NCBI GenBank assembly: GCA_913056235.1
Contig: CAJXMW010000002.1
Span: forward strand, 538,851-602,850
Length of the DNA stretch: 64,000 bases
Reading direction: 5' to 3'
DNA from: an uncultured Fodinibius sp.
GTDB taxonomy: Bacteria; Bacteroidota; Rhodothermia; Balneolales; Balneolaceae
The notes under the pieces are model-generated. The model saw nothing but the letters and a program-made list of their open reading frames with translations, made no database searches and was not told where the DNA came from. The translations under genes were made by a program, and so were the position numbers. Below, piece after piece: positions 26,452 to 34,665 of this stretch; position 1 is the stretch's first letter, and each line of letters begins with the position of its first letter.

Positions 26452-28311
26452 ATGAGTAGTGAAGATAGCGCCCAGGTAGGCGTAGAAGAGAAAGTGGATA
26501 ATCTGCCGCTTTCCCCAGGTGTGTACATGTTTAAGGATAAAAAAGATCGCTTGCTGTATGTTGGTAAGGCCAAACGGTTACGTAATCGCGTACGGTCGTA
26601 CTTCCAGGATTCCAGCGACCACGATGGACGAATGCGGGTGATGATCCGGAAAATAGAGGATCTGGATGTGATCGTTACGGATTCGGAATCAGAAGCACTT
26701 ATCCTGGAAAACAATCTTATCAAAAAGCACCATCCACGCTACAATATTTTGTATCGGGATGACAAGTCGTATCCTTATATATGTGTGACTAACGATGATC
26801 GCCCGCGGGTTTTCCCTACGCGTACCGTAATTAAAGACGGTAGTAAATATTATGGGCCGTATGACAGCGTGACTCACATGAAGCGGATGCTTGAAACGAT
26901 TCGTAAAGCATTTAATCTCTGCACCTGTGCGGTATCCCGAAAGAATGTTAACCGAGAGAAAGGGGCGCCCAAATGGCATTCTTGTTTTGATGATTACCTG
27001 GAGAGCTGTTCCGGGGACTGGGATCTGGAAGAGTATCAGGCAACTATTGAGAAAGTGGAACGCATGCTCAATGGCAAAACCAATGCCCTTATTCGTGATC
27101 TCAAAGATGAAATGTCGATTGCCTCTGATTCACTGGAATATGAAAAAGCCGCCCGCATTCGAGACAGCCTGAAAGCGGTGCAGAAATACAGCAAGAAGAT
27201 GAAAATGGTGGCCGACAAGAACGTAGATCGCGATCTCTTTGCCATCAAAGTGGATGAGGAGATCAACGAGGCTTGCGGCGTGCTGTTCAAGGTGCGTGAG
27301 GGCAAGCTTATCAGCAAGTTTCACCGATTTCTCAAAAATATTAATGGGCTGGAAAAAGGAGAGATGCTTCAGTCGTTTATTGAAGATTATTATACGGGTG
27401 AATTTGCAGGCGGTATTCCCGATGAAGTGTATGTGAGCGATGAATTGGTAAATGACGAGCCGTTGGCACAGTATCTCTGGGAAGAGCGAGGAAAGAAGGT
27501 CAAGATTCATCGTCCCCAGCGTGGCGAAAAGGCCAAAATGATTCGAATGGCACTTTCCAATGCCAAGTTTCTGCTCGGTGAACGGAAGCTAGAGAAACAG
27601 AAGGCGGCCGAGAAACGTATTCCGCATTCAGTGAAAGAACTCAAAGAGCAGCTCGACCTGCAGCGGCTGCCACGGCGTATCGAGTGTTTTGATAACTCAA
27701 ATTTGCAAGGCAGCGATCCTGTGGCTTCGATGGTTTGTTTTGTGGATGCCAAGCCTAAGAAAAGCTCGTACAAACGATTCCATATCAAGACCGTCGAGGG
27801 GCCGGATGATTTTGCATCCATGAAGGAAGTACTGAGTCGCCGGTACAAGCGCGTGATGGATGAAGATCAGCAAATTCCCGATTTGATTGTTGTGGATGGC
27901 GGTAAGGGGCAGCTTAGCAGTGCAGTGGAGGCCCTCAAAGAAATTGGGTTCTACGGCGAATGTGAGATTATTGGTCTGGCTAAACGGCTTGAAGAGGTTT
28001 TTGTGCCAGGCAAATCAAACGCGATTATGATCCCCAAAAAGTCATCAGCGCTGAAGTTATTGCAGAAGGTACGGGACGAAGCGCACCGCTTTGCCGTTGA
28101 TTTTCACCGTAAGAAACGCTCAAAACGAACTATTCAAACAGAGCTCACCCAGATTGAGGGCATTGGGGACAAAACGGCACAGCAATTGCTAAAAACGTTT
28201 GGGTCGGTTAAATCAGTCCGAGAAACATCGTTAGAAAGTTTGCAAGAGGAAATAGGTAATAAAACCGGTAAAAAGGTCTATTCGTATTTCCATAACTCCG
28301 AAGAGGAATAG
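26452..28311 (+). CDS. uvrC: Excinuclease ABC subunit C
   Basis: The 619-residue protein has a GIY-YIG nuclease domain (LSPGVYMFKDKKDRLLYVGKAKRLRNRVRSYF). A UVR motif lies around residue 205-240 (LIRDLKDEMSIASDSLEYEKAARIRDSL). The RNase H-like second nuclease domain shows IECFDNSNLQGSDPVASMVCF and LIVVDGGKGQ, and DEAHRFAVDFHRKKR. Two helix-hairpin-helix units close the protein (IEGIGDKTAQQLLKTFGSV). It makes both incisions around DNA lesions in complex with UvrB. Confidence 0.97.
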   Translation: MSSEDSAQVGVEEKVDNLPLSPGVYMFKDKKDRLLYVGKAKRLRNRVRSYFQDSSDHDGRMRVMIRKIEDLDVIVTDSESEALILENNLIKKHHPRYNILYRDDKSYPYICVTNDDRPRVFPTRTVIKDGSKYYGPYDSVTHMKRMLETIRKAFNLCTCAVSRKNVNREKGAPKWHSCFDDYLESCSGDWDLEEYQATIEKVERMLNGKTNALIRDLKDEMSIASDSLEYEKAARIRDSLKAVQKYSKKMKMVADKNVDRDLFAIKVDEEINEACGVLFKVREGKLISKFHRFLKNINGLEKGEMLQSFIEDYYTGEFAGGIPDEVYVSDELVNDEPLAQYLWEERGKKVKIHRPQRGEKAKMIRMALSNAKFLLGERKLEKQKAAEKRIPHSVKELKEQLDLQRLPRRIECFDNSNLQGSDPVASMVCFVDAKPKKSSYKRFHIKTVEGPDDFASMKEVLSRRYKRVMDEDQQIPDLIVVDGGKGQLSSAVEALKEIGFYGECEIIGLAKRLEEVFVPGKSNAIMIPKKSSALKLLQKVRDEAHRFAVDFHRKKRSKRTIQTELTQIEGIGDKTAQQLLKTFGSVKSVRETSLESLQEEIGNKTGKKVYSYFHNSEEE

Positions 28312-28561
28312 AGAATTACCTGGTTTGGTGTTTTATATTTTTTTGGATTTCTTCATTTTTGGCAGTTTTCTGACATGCGGCATAGATATTGCAGCATATT
28401 ATTTTGTAACATTAACATGTGATAGACAACCATCGGCACAGAATTTACAATACAATTAAGCAGAAAAATAATCATTAGCCTTTGAAACTGTGGAACAATC
28501 ACCGAGTGTTAACGTAAGTAATATGTACCGGTTTACGGTGGGGGATTCCCTAACACTTAAA

Positions 28562-28587
28562 AATTGTTTACAGAAAATTGTTTACAG
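28562..28587. promoter_or_regulatory. Direct repeat upstream of the ECF sigma gene
   Basis: AATTGTTTACAG occurs twice, at 28562-28573 and 28576-28587, with a 14-bp period. It lies about 85-110 bp before the ECF sigma start, inside a 359-bp gene-free stretch (28312-28670). Placement suggests a regulator binding site or promoter element, possibly autoregulatory. Nothing else is distinctive in this stretch. Confidence 0.4.
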
Positions 28588-28670
28588 TAAGAACAGGTTC
28601 GTAACGGGCATCTAATTGTATATTAGTTGCATCGCCGGTTGAAAACTATTTAAATAGGCGTGAGGATATT

Positions 28671-29318
28671 ATGAAGCTCGAACAATCAGACCATATTAGT
28701 AAGAAATACAAGCAACTGGATGACAAAGATCTGGTTCGTTTTTACCGTCAAAACGGTGACGAACAGGCATTCAGTGAGTTAATGAATCGTCACCAGACGA
28801 AGATCTATTCCTACATCTATAGCATGGTAAAAGATGGAGGAACTGCAGATGATATCTTCCAGGAAACGTTTACCAAGGTGATCACCAAGATGGATGACAC
28901 CTATAATGAACAGGGAAAATGGATCGCCTGGGTGATGCGTATCGCCCATAATGCAACAATTGATCATCTGAGAAAACAAAAACGGTTTGTCGACGTTAGT
29001 TCAAACTACGACAAGGATTCAAACACTGATTTCTACGATCGTTTGCCTGATGAAGATCTTATCAGCGCACAGGAACAGCTCGAAAAAGACGAAGCGAAAA
29101 GTAGTCTGATGAAACATATTGGAGAGCTCCCTGAGGAACAACGTCAAGTGGTAATGCTACGACATTATTATGAAATGCCGTTTAAAGAAATTGCAGAACT
29201 CACAGATGTTTCCATAAACACCGCACTAGGACGCATGCGGTATGCGTTAATAAATCTTCGAAAGCTTTTTGACAAAGAAAAAGAACAAGAAGAAAATAAC
29301 TATGCGCAACGAGGATAA
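28671..29318 (+). CDS. ECF RNA polymerase sigma factor
   Basis: The 215-residue protein has region 2 (AFSELMNRHQTKIYSYIYSMVKDGGTADDIFQETFTKVITKM, then WVMRIAHNATIDHLRKQKR) and region 4 (LPEEQRQVVMLRHYYEMPFKEIAELTDVSINTALGRMRYALINLRKLF). Region 3 is absent, as in all ECF factors. It overlaps the anti-sigma-like gene by 17 bases, which implies coupled expression. It likely responds to envelope stress, because the Do protease and lipoprotein genes lie just downstream. Confidence 0.93.
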   Translation: MKLEQSDHISKKYKQLDDKDLVRFYRQNGDEQAFSELMNRHQTKIYSYIYSMVKDGGTADDIFQETFTKVITKMDDTYNEQGKWIAWVMRIAHNATIDHLRKQKRFVDVSSNYDKDSNTDFYDRLPDEDLISAQEQLEKDEAKSSLMKHIGELPEEQRQVVMLRHYYEMPFKEIAELTDVSINTALGRMRYALINLRKLFDKEKEQEENNYAQRG

Positions 29319-29949
29319 TGACTGTATTCGGTATCTGATGAAGGAGATGGATCCTTCTGAGGAGATACTGATGGAACGGGCTATGATGGAAGACGAGGAT
29401 CTGCTGATCGAAGTGGAAAGCATGCGGCAGACCCTCCAAAAACTGGATAAACTCCCTGAGATGGAACCTCCTTCGGAGGTGACTGACGCGGTAATGGAAA
29501 AAGCCGCCGAACAGGCCAAAGAAAACCGAAAAAATAATTCCACCTATCGAAAGCCGGCTTTTAAGTATGCCGTTGCTGCTACGCTGGCTCTCACGATTAC
29601 GGCTGGTGGAGCTTGGTTTATGGTGGGAACCGAGGGAGGAGAACAGAGCCAACAGTCGGTGGTATCATCCACGGCGACGAATACACCTGCCCAAACCGCT
29701 GGAACCCAGTTGACGGATGAGAATATACAGCAGGTTGCGACTTCTTCTGAATCTGCAGAACAGGCCAAAGAAGTGCAGCCCTGGGTTGATCGTAATGACA
29801 TCCTGCGATTTGAAGATCAGTTTTCGGAGCAAAATGCCAAATTTCAAGATATTGTACGGCAATCTACCCAAAAGCTTCAGCGAATTGAAAATCCGGGAGT
29901 AAACGGTGGACGTGTTAACTCTGTCCAATTAACGGGCTCGGGAAATTAA
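29302..29949 (+). CDS. Anti-sigma-like transmembrane protein
   Basis: The preferred start is the ATG at 29302 (MRNEDNDCIRYLMKEMDPSEEILMERAMMEDEDLLIEV), inside the end of the sigma gene; an upstream in-frame ATG at 29269 adds a Lys-rich extension. The 215 residues contain an acidic N-terminal sigma-binding-like region. One transmembrane helix follows (YAVAATLALTITAGGAWFMV), then a Ser/Thr/Gln-rich periplasmic tail. The overlap with the ECF gene supports the cognate anti-sigma role; the zinc motif of ZAS proteins is not seen. Confidence 0.75.
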   Translation: MRNEDNDCIRYLMKEMDPSEEILMERAMMEDEDLLIEVESMRQTLQKLDKLPEMEPPSEVTDAVMEKAAEQAKENRKNNSTYRKPAFKYAVAATLALTITAGGAWFMVGTEGGEQSQQSVVSSTATNTPAQTAGTQLTDENIQQVATSSESAEQAKEVQPWVDRNDILRFEDQFSEQNAKFQDIVRQSTQKLQRIENPGVNGGRVNSVQLTGSGN

Positions 29950-30018
29950 TTACTGGTTTTGCATCTCTAAAGCTTCTATACTTCTTTATCCGATGTACAA
30001 TCTAGATCCGGATAAAGA

Positions 30019-30762
30019 ATGATTACCCATACCGAAGCTATTGTCTTTAAATCTGTTGATTATCAAGAGTCCAGCAAGATTGTGACCATGTTCACGCGTG
30101 AGGATGGCAAGATTGCGCTGATGGTACGCGGTGTTAAGAAACCCAAAAGTAAATTTTCGGGGCTCATTGAGATTGGTAATGTCCTTGATGTTGTTTACTA
30201 CTATAAAAGCTCTCGTTCGGTTCAGATCCTATCGGAAGCAAGCTACGCAGCCAAAAATTACAACCTTCGCACTGATTTTGAGAAGATGGCGACCATGACC
30301 TCGGCCATCGAACTTATTAGTCAGCTCTTGCACGACAACGAAGTTAATGAGCCCATTTTTGACTTCACTAAAATTATGTTGTCTTGGTTAAACAAGGCCG
30401 ACATCCATCCCCCTAAAATTTTTCCCTATCTACAAATTCGACTGGCAGCGCTTACTGGTATTGGTTTACAACTGGATCTGTCGGATCCGGAGGCAAAAAC
30501 GAACTATTTGAACCTGGAATCGGGTTTAGTTAGTAACGAAAGTATTTCGTCGCATTCGTATAAATTGACACAAAATCAGTTGCGTTACGTACGCATAGCT
30601 TTACAGGCTAAAAGCTCAACGTTGTTTGAATTACCGTTCGAAACCGGAGAATTGAAGGCGCTTATCGAGACCCTGGATCGTTATCTAAAGTATCACGTAG
30701 AGGGGCTGAAAGATCGAAAGTCGGACGCTATCTTTGAACAAATATTGCAGGAGTCATTATGA
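30019..30762 (+). CDS. recO: DNA repair protein RecO
   Basis: The 247-residue protein has an N-terminal OB fold (ITHTEAIVFKSVDYQESSKIVTMFTREDGKIALMVRGVKKPKSKFSGLIEIGNVLDVVYY). A helical C-terminal domain follows (AIELISQLLHDNEVNEPIFDF; IRLAALTGIGLQLDL). The zinc-binding Cys set of some RecO proteins is absent. RecO loads RecA with RecR and anneals strands. The last codons overlap the ATGA start of the protease gene. Confidence 0.92.
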   Translation: MITHTEAIVFKSVDYQESSKIVTMFTREDGKIALMVRGVKKPKSKFSGLIEIGNVLDVVYYYKSSRSVQILSEASYAAKNYNLRTDFEKMATMTSAIELISQLLHDNEVNEPIFDFTKIMLSWLNKADIHPPKIFPYLQIRLAALTGIGLQLDLSDPEAKTNYLNLESGLVSNESISSHSYKLTQNQLRYVRIALQAKSSTLFELPFETGELKALIETLDRYLKYHVEGLKDRKSDAIFEQILQESL

Positions 30763-32297
30763 AAACCCGAGACCGCTATTTAACTGGTATTCTGCTTGTA
30801 CTTATTGGAGTAATCATTGGTACGTTATTCGCCTTTTACCAGATGCAAACGCAGGTTAATGATCAGGCTGACGTTTCTGTTACGGAAGTAAAACACAGTT
30901 CTAAGCCCATTTTTAGCGATGATCAGTTGGCTAAAATGGATGACCGGTTCCTGTTCAAAAAAGTTGCTGAGCATGTCCGCCCGACAGTAGTATATATTGA
31001 AACGGTAGTCCCACTTTCGAGCAGTGACTTGCCGGATGATGAATATCATGACCGTGACGGTTTTTGGGGTAATATTCTGCCCAAGCGTGCCCAAACAGTG
31101 GGATCCGGCATTCTGATCAGCGAAGACGGATATATATTAACAAATAATCATGTTATTGATGGTGCGGTTGATAACGAAATCGAAGTCGTATTGAATGATA
31201 AGCGTCAGTTCCAAGCACGTGTTGTTGGACAGGATCCCAGCACTGATTTGGCGGTTATCAAGATTGATGGACAAAACTTGTCTGCTATTACTATTGGCAA
31301 CTCAGACGAAGTGAACGTAGGGGAATGGGTGCTGGCTATCGGCAATCCTTTTCGTCTGCGCTCGACGGTTACGGCTGGTATTGTGAGTGCGCTGAGTCGT
31401 GATGTTCAAATTATCAACGATCAGATGCGGGTAGAAAGTTTTATACAGACTGACGCGGCCATTAATAAAGGAAATAGTGGTGGAGCATTGGTAAATACCA
31501 GCGGTGAGCTTATTGGGGTCAATACGGCTATTGCATCTCAGAGTGGCAGTTATCAGGGGTATGGGTTTGCCGTACCCTCGAACCTGGCGTCGAAGGTGGC
31601 TGAGGATTTGATACAATATGGAGAAGTTCGCCGGGCACTGCTTGGAGTGACGATCGTGAGTGTTAATGCCGAGTTGGCCAATGAGCTCAACATGGATTCT
31701 ATTCGAGGCGTGTTGATTAGTGGGGTATCACCCAATGGTGCGGCTGATAAATCGGGATTACATGCCAATGATGTTATCTTAAGTGTGAATGGGGAAGAGG
31801 TGGATGAATCAAACCAGCTGCAGCAGAAAATTGCCGTAAAACAACCGGGCGATATGGTAGAACTGCGTATTTATCGCAATGGAAATGAATTAACCAAACG
31901 CGTGGAGCTGGGCATGCTAGAACGCGACGACGAGGAGCTGTTTGCCAGCAACCGCTCGGAGTTGTCTGAGCAAGATGAGGGGACCGATCGCGATCACCCG
32001 AGAGCTCCAGGTGGTGTAGAATTTTCAAACTTTGACTTGGGCTTCCGTGTTATGGCATTGTCTCAAGAACGAGCATCAAATACTTATGACCTTATTATTA
32101 CGGATGTAATTAGTGGATCTGAAGCAGATAAAGGGGGACTAAAAGAAGGTTTTCGTATTAAAAAGGTGAACGACCAAAAAGTTGAAGATCTGGAATCTTT
32201 ACAGGATCTTGTAGCGGAAAATTCTGATAACCTACCGCTGACCTTTGAAGTGGAAACACGGGAGGGTGAGCTGAAAACATTCGAATTACAACGATAA
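30759..32297 (+). CDS. Do/DegP-like periplasmic serine protease
   Basis: The 512-residue protein starts with an export or anchor segment (GILLVLIGVIIGTLFAFYQM). A trypsin-like domain follows with His in ILTNNHVIDGA, Asp in STDLAVIKIDG and Ser in NKGNSGGALVN. Two PDZ domains follow (LGVTIVSVNAELANEL...GVLISGVSPNGAADKSGLHANDVILSVNG, and DVISGSEADKGGLKEGFRIKKVNDQKVEDL). This is HtrA architecture: proteolysis and chaperoning of misfolded envelope proteins. It overlaps recO by four bases. Confidence 0.93.
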   Translation: MKTRDRYLTGILLVLIGVIIGTLFAFYQMQTQVNDQADVSVTEVKHSSKPIFSDDQLAKMDDRFLFKKVAEHVRPTVVYIETVVPLSSSDLPDDEYHDRDGFWGNILPKRAQTVGSGILISEDGYILTNNHVIDGAVDNEIEVVLNDKRQFQARVVGQDPSTDLAVIKIDGQNLSAITIGNSDEVNVGEWVLAIGNPFRLRSTVTAGIVSALSRDVQIINDQMRVESFIQTDAAINKGNSGGALVNTSGELIGVNTAIASQSGSYQGYGFAVPSNLASKVAEDLIQYGEVRRALLGVTIVSVNAELANELNMDSIRGVLISGVSPNGAADKSGLHANDVILSVNGEEVDESNQLQQKIAVKQPGDMVELRIYRNGNELTKRVELGMLERDDEELFASNRSELSEQDEGTDRDHPRAPGGVEFSNFDLGFRVMALSQERASNTYDLIITDVISGSEADKGGLKEGFRIKKVNDQKVEDLESLQDLVAENSDNLPLTFEVETREGELKTFELQR

Positions 32298-32309
32298 AAA
32301 TAATTATGT

Positions 32310-32867
32310 ATGCATCGCAGTAGCTTGTCCTTAGTTCTTGTTCTTTCATTAAGTATTGTCATTTCTTCTTGTTCCGGATCGGGGCAAATGACCCAGCAGC
32401 CTGGTAGTTCTCAGGCAAAGGAGGTACAAAAGTATCCAGGATGGTACCCCAATCAAACTGTCGTTAACAGTGATACAGCCATGTACGCTTATGCAACGGC
32501 TATTGCGGGCGATTCGGCAGCAGCGGTTGAAAAAGCGGTGGCTTGGGCAAAATCAGAGCTGAAATCAAAAGTTTCTGACAAGCTTGAAAACCTGCGGTCG
32601 GAGGCCTTAGTAGAATATGGAAGTGAATCGGGGTTGGACGAATCCCGGTTTATGATCGCTCTTCGACGAGCCGATAAAGCGGTAGGATATTTAGTCGAAA
32701 CCGGCCGGACAGAGGTGAAAACAGTAGAAGGATACGACAGCTACCGAAGTTTTGCCGAAATTACGGTCCCAAAAGATCAACTTGTAGAACGAATTGGTAA
32801 ACGGTTGTCCGGTTATGAAAAAGAGTGGAATGCCATGAAAGATTCCAAGGCCTTTAAAAACTTTTGA
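32310..32867 (+). CDS. LPP20-like lipoprotein
   Basis: The 185-residue protein has a lipobox (LVLSLSIVISSC). A Gly/Ser/Gln linker follows, then the motif YPGWYPNQTVVNSDTAMYAYATAIAGDSAAAVEKAVAWAKSELKSKV. The mature region, with a conserved later strand (YRSFAEITVPKDQLVERI), resembles the LPP20 outer-membrane lipoprotein family. It begins 13 bp after the protease stop and precedes a strong terminator, so it ends the recO-protease-lipoprotein operon. Confidence 0.7.
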   Translation: MHRSSLSLVLVLSLSIVISSCSGSGQMTQQPGSSQAKEVQKYPGWYPNQTVVNSDTAMYAYATAIAGDSAAAVEKAVAWAKSELKSKVSDKLENLRSEALVEYGSESGLDESRFMIALRRADKAVGYLVETGRTEVKTVEGYDSYRSFAEITVPKDQLVERIGKRLSGYEKEWNAMKDSKAFKNF

Positions 32868-32894
32868 TCGATGACGTCACATCTTTAAAAAGAA

Positions 32895-32930
32895 AAAGCC
32901 CGTAAAGCAGTGAGCTTTACGGGCTTTTTT
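32895..32930. terminator. Rho-independent terminator after the LPP20-like gene
   Basis: AAAGCCCGTAAAGC (32895-32908) pairs with GCTTTACGGGCTTTTTT (32914-32930) across a 5-nt loop and ends in a T-run on the plus strand. The A-run on the left arm may let it work also for icd, which ends 29 bp beyond on the minus strand. Confidence 0.88.
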
Positions 32931-32958
32931 AATTGTTATCCGTTGATGAGATCATCGA

Positions 32959-34206
32959 TTACATATTATCGATAATCTCTTCGCCAAACTCAGAGCACTT
33001 GAGCAGTGTGGCATCGTCCATCAGCCGCTCAAAGTCGTAAGTGACTCGTTTGTTACTGATAGCCGCCTCAATGCCTTTCTCAATGAGATCGGCCGCTTCG
33101 CCCCATCCGAGGTATCGTAACATGATAACGCCAGAAAGAATGAGTGAGCCGGGATTTACTTTATCTTGTCCCGTATATTTGGGCGCTGTACCATGCGTAG
33201 CTTCGAAAACCGCCAGACCGGTGTTATAGTTGATATTGGAGCCCGGTGCAATACCAATTCCGCCGACGCAGGCAGCAAGTGCATCTGAAACGTAGTCGCC
33301 GTTGAGGTTCATGGTGGCAATCACATCGTACTCATCGGGACGCGTTAGAATCTGCTGCAGAAACGCATCAGCAATCACGTCTTTGACTACAATGCCGTTG
33401 GGCAGTTTGCACCAGGGACCTTCGCCGATAACTTCAGCGTCGTATTCTTCACGAGCCACTTCATAGCCCCAATCTTTGAAACTGCCTTCCGTGAACTTCA
33501 TGATGTTGCCTTTGTGGACAAGCGTCACGCTGTCGCGACCTTCCGAAATGGCATAGTCGATAGCCGAACGGACCAGTCGTTTGGTTCCTTCTTCCGAGAT
33601 TGGCTTGATCCCGAGGGAAGTAGTGTCCGGGAAACGAATCTGGTCAACGCCCATCTCATCAATCAGGAAGTTTTTCAACTTCTCATTTTCAGGAGTACCC
33701 GTTTGATACTCTATTCCAGCGTAAATGTCTTCGGTATTTTCACGAAAGATCACCATGTCGGTCTTTTCGGGATGCTTCACCGGGCTTGGCGTTCCTTCAT
33801 AGTACTTCACCGGACGCACGCAAGCATAAAGATCCTTATTCTGGCGGATTGCTACGTTTAGCGAGCGAATACCACCGCCAACAGGAGTCGTCAACGGTCC
33901 TTTAATTGCTACTTTATAATCTTCAATAGCATCTAGGGTATCATCAGGCAGCCATTCGCCTTCGCCATACTTTTCCACGGCCTTTTCCCCGGCGTAGATT
34001 TCAAACCATTCGATTTTCTTTTCGCCGTCATAGGCTTTTTCAACTGCGCTGTCAAGCACATTGCGCATGGTAGGCGTAATGTCGATACCGATGCCATCAC
34101 CCTGAATAAAGGGGATGACGGGATTGTCATCGACAATGAGAGATCCGTCAGATTCAACTTCAATTTTGGTCCCGTTTTCGGGAGGCGTAATTTTTTCGTA
34201 ACTCAT
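32959..34206 (-). CDS. icd: NADP-dependent isocitrate dehydrogenase
   Basis: The 415-residue protein follows the bacterial homodimeric ICDH type. It shows [17 protein letters not shown], the substrate loop [28 protein letters not shown], and [17 protein letters not shown]. The metal/NADP region reads [43 protein letters not shown], then [21 protein letters not shown]. The reaction is oxidative decarboxylation of isocitrate to 2-oxoglutarate in the TCA cycle. The conserved SLNVAIRQ region suits the phosphorylatable E. coli-like enzyme. Confidence 0.95.
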   Translation of the reverse strand: MSYEKITPPENGTKIEVESDGSLIVDDNPVIPFIQGDGIGIDITPTMRNVLDSAVEKAYDGEKKIEWFEIYAGEKAVEKYGEGEWLPDDTLDAIEDYKVAIKGPLTTPVGGGIRSLNVAIRQNKDLYACVRPVKYYEGTPSPVKHPEKTDMVIFRENTEDIYAGIEYQTGTPENEKLKNFLIDEMGVDQIRFPDTTSLGIKPISEEGTKRLVRSAIDYAISEGRDSVTLVHKGNIMKFTEGSFKDWGYEVAREEYDAEVIGEGPWCKLPNGIVVKDVIADAFLQQILTRPDEYDVIATMNLNGDYVSDALAACVGGIGIAPGSNINYNTGLAVFEATHGTAPKYTGQDKVNPGSLILSGVIMLRYLGWGEAADLIEKGIEAAISNKRVTYDFERLMDDATLLKCSEFGEEIIDNM

Positions 34207-34372
34207 GGATGTTCAGGGAATAGTTTCGGATTAAAGTTGCCTTTAAGTATAGTAAAAAAAAGATGCAGGTGCAGGACGCTTTAGGGGCCAATTTTGAAGG
34301 CTGAAAATTGAATGTTTTGTCGTTATATTAAGTTTAAGCAGAAACCTCCATCGCTATATAAAGGATGCTGCC

Positions 34373-34573
34373 ATGATTAAGCCAATGTTCGGGCATCGCC
34401 CCAAAAACAAAAAATTTAAATACAAATACCGCTATTACGATCCTGAAAAAGAGATGAGCCGACGGGAGCGTATCAAGATCAAGCGCCCCCACAAGAAACA
34501 CCATCAGGGTCGATCGGTTATGATGTATGCACTGGGTTTGTCACTGGTCATTTATATCATGTATATATTGTAG
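34373..34573 (+). CDS. Small basic single-pass membrane protein
   Basis: The 66-residue protein has a strongly basic N-terminal part (MFGHRPKNKKFKYKYRYYDP; SRRERIKIKRPHKKHHQGR) and one C-terminal hydrophobic helix (VMMYALGLSLVIYIMYIL). A tail-anchored or signal-anchor topology is likely. Similar short proteins precede mutL in related genomes as far as can be recalled, but no function is known. Confidence 0.65.
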   Translation: MIKPMFGHRPKNKKFKYKYRYYDPEKEMSRRERIKIKRPHKKHHQGRSVMMYALGLSLVIYIMYIL

Positions 34574-34665
34574 TCTACCTGTTGAGCCAGCTGAACTTTA
34601 TTACATTGAGGGCGATATTTTTGTATCATCCCGCAATCTTGAACCACTAAAAGAAGCGCAAACAT

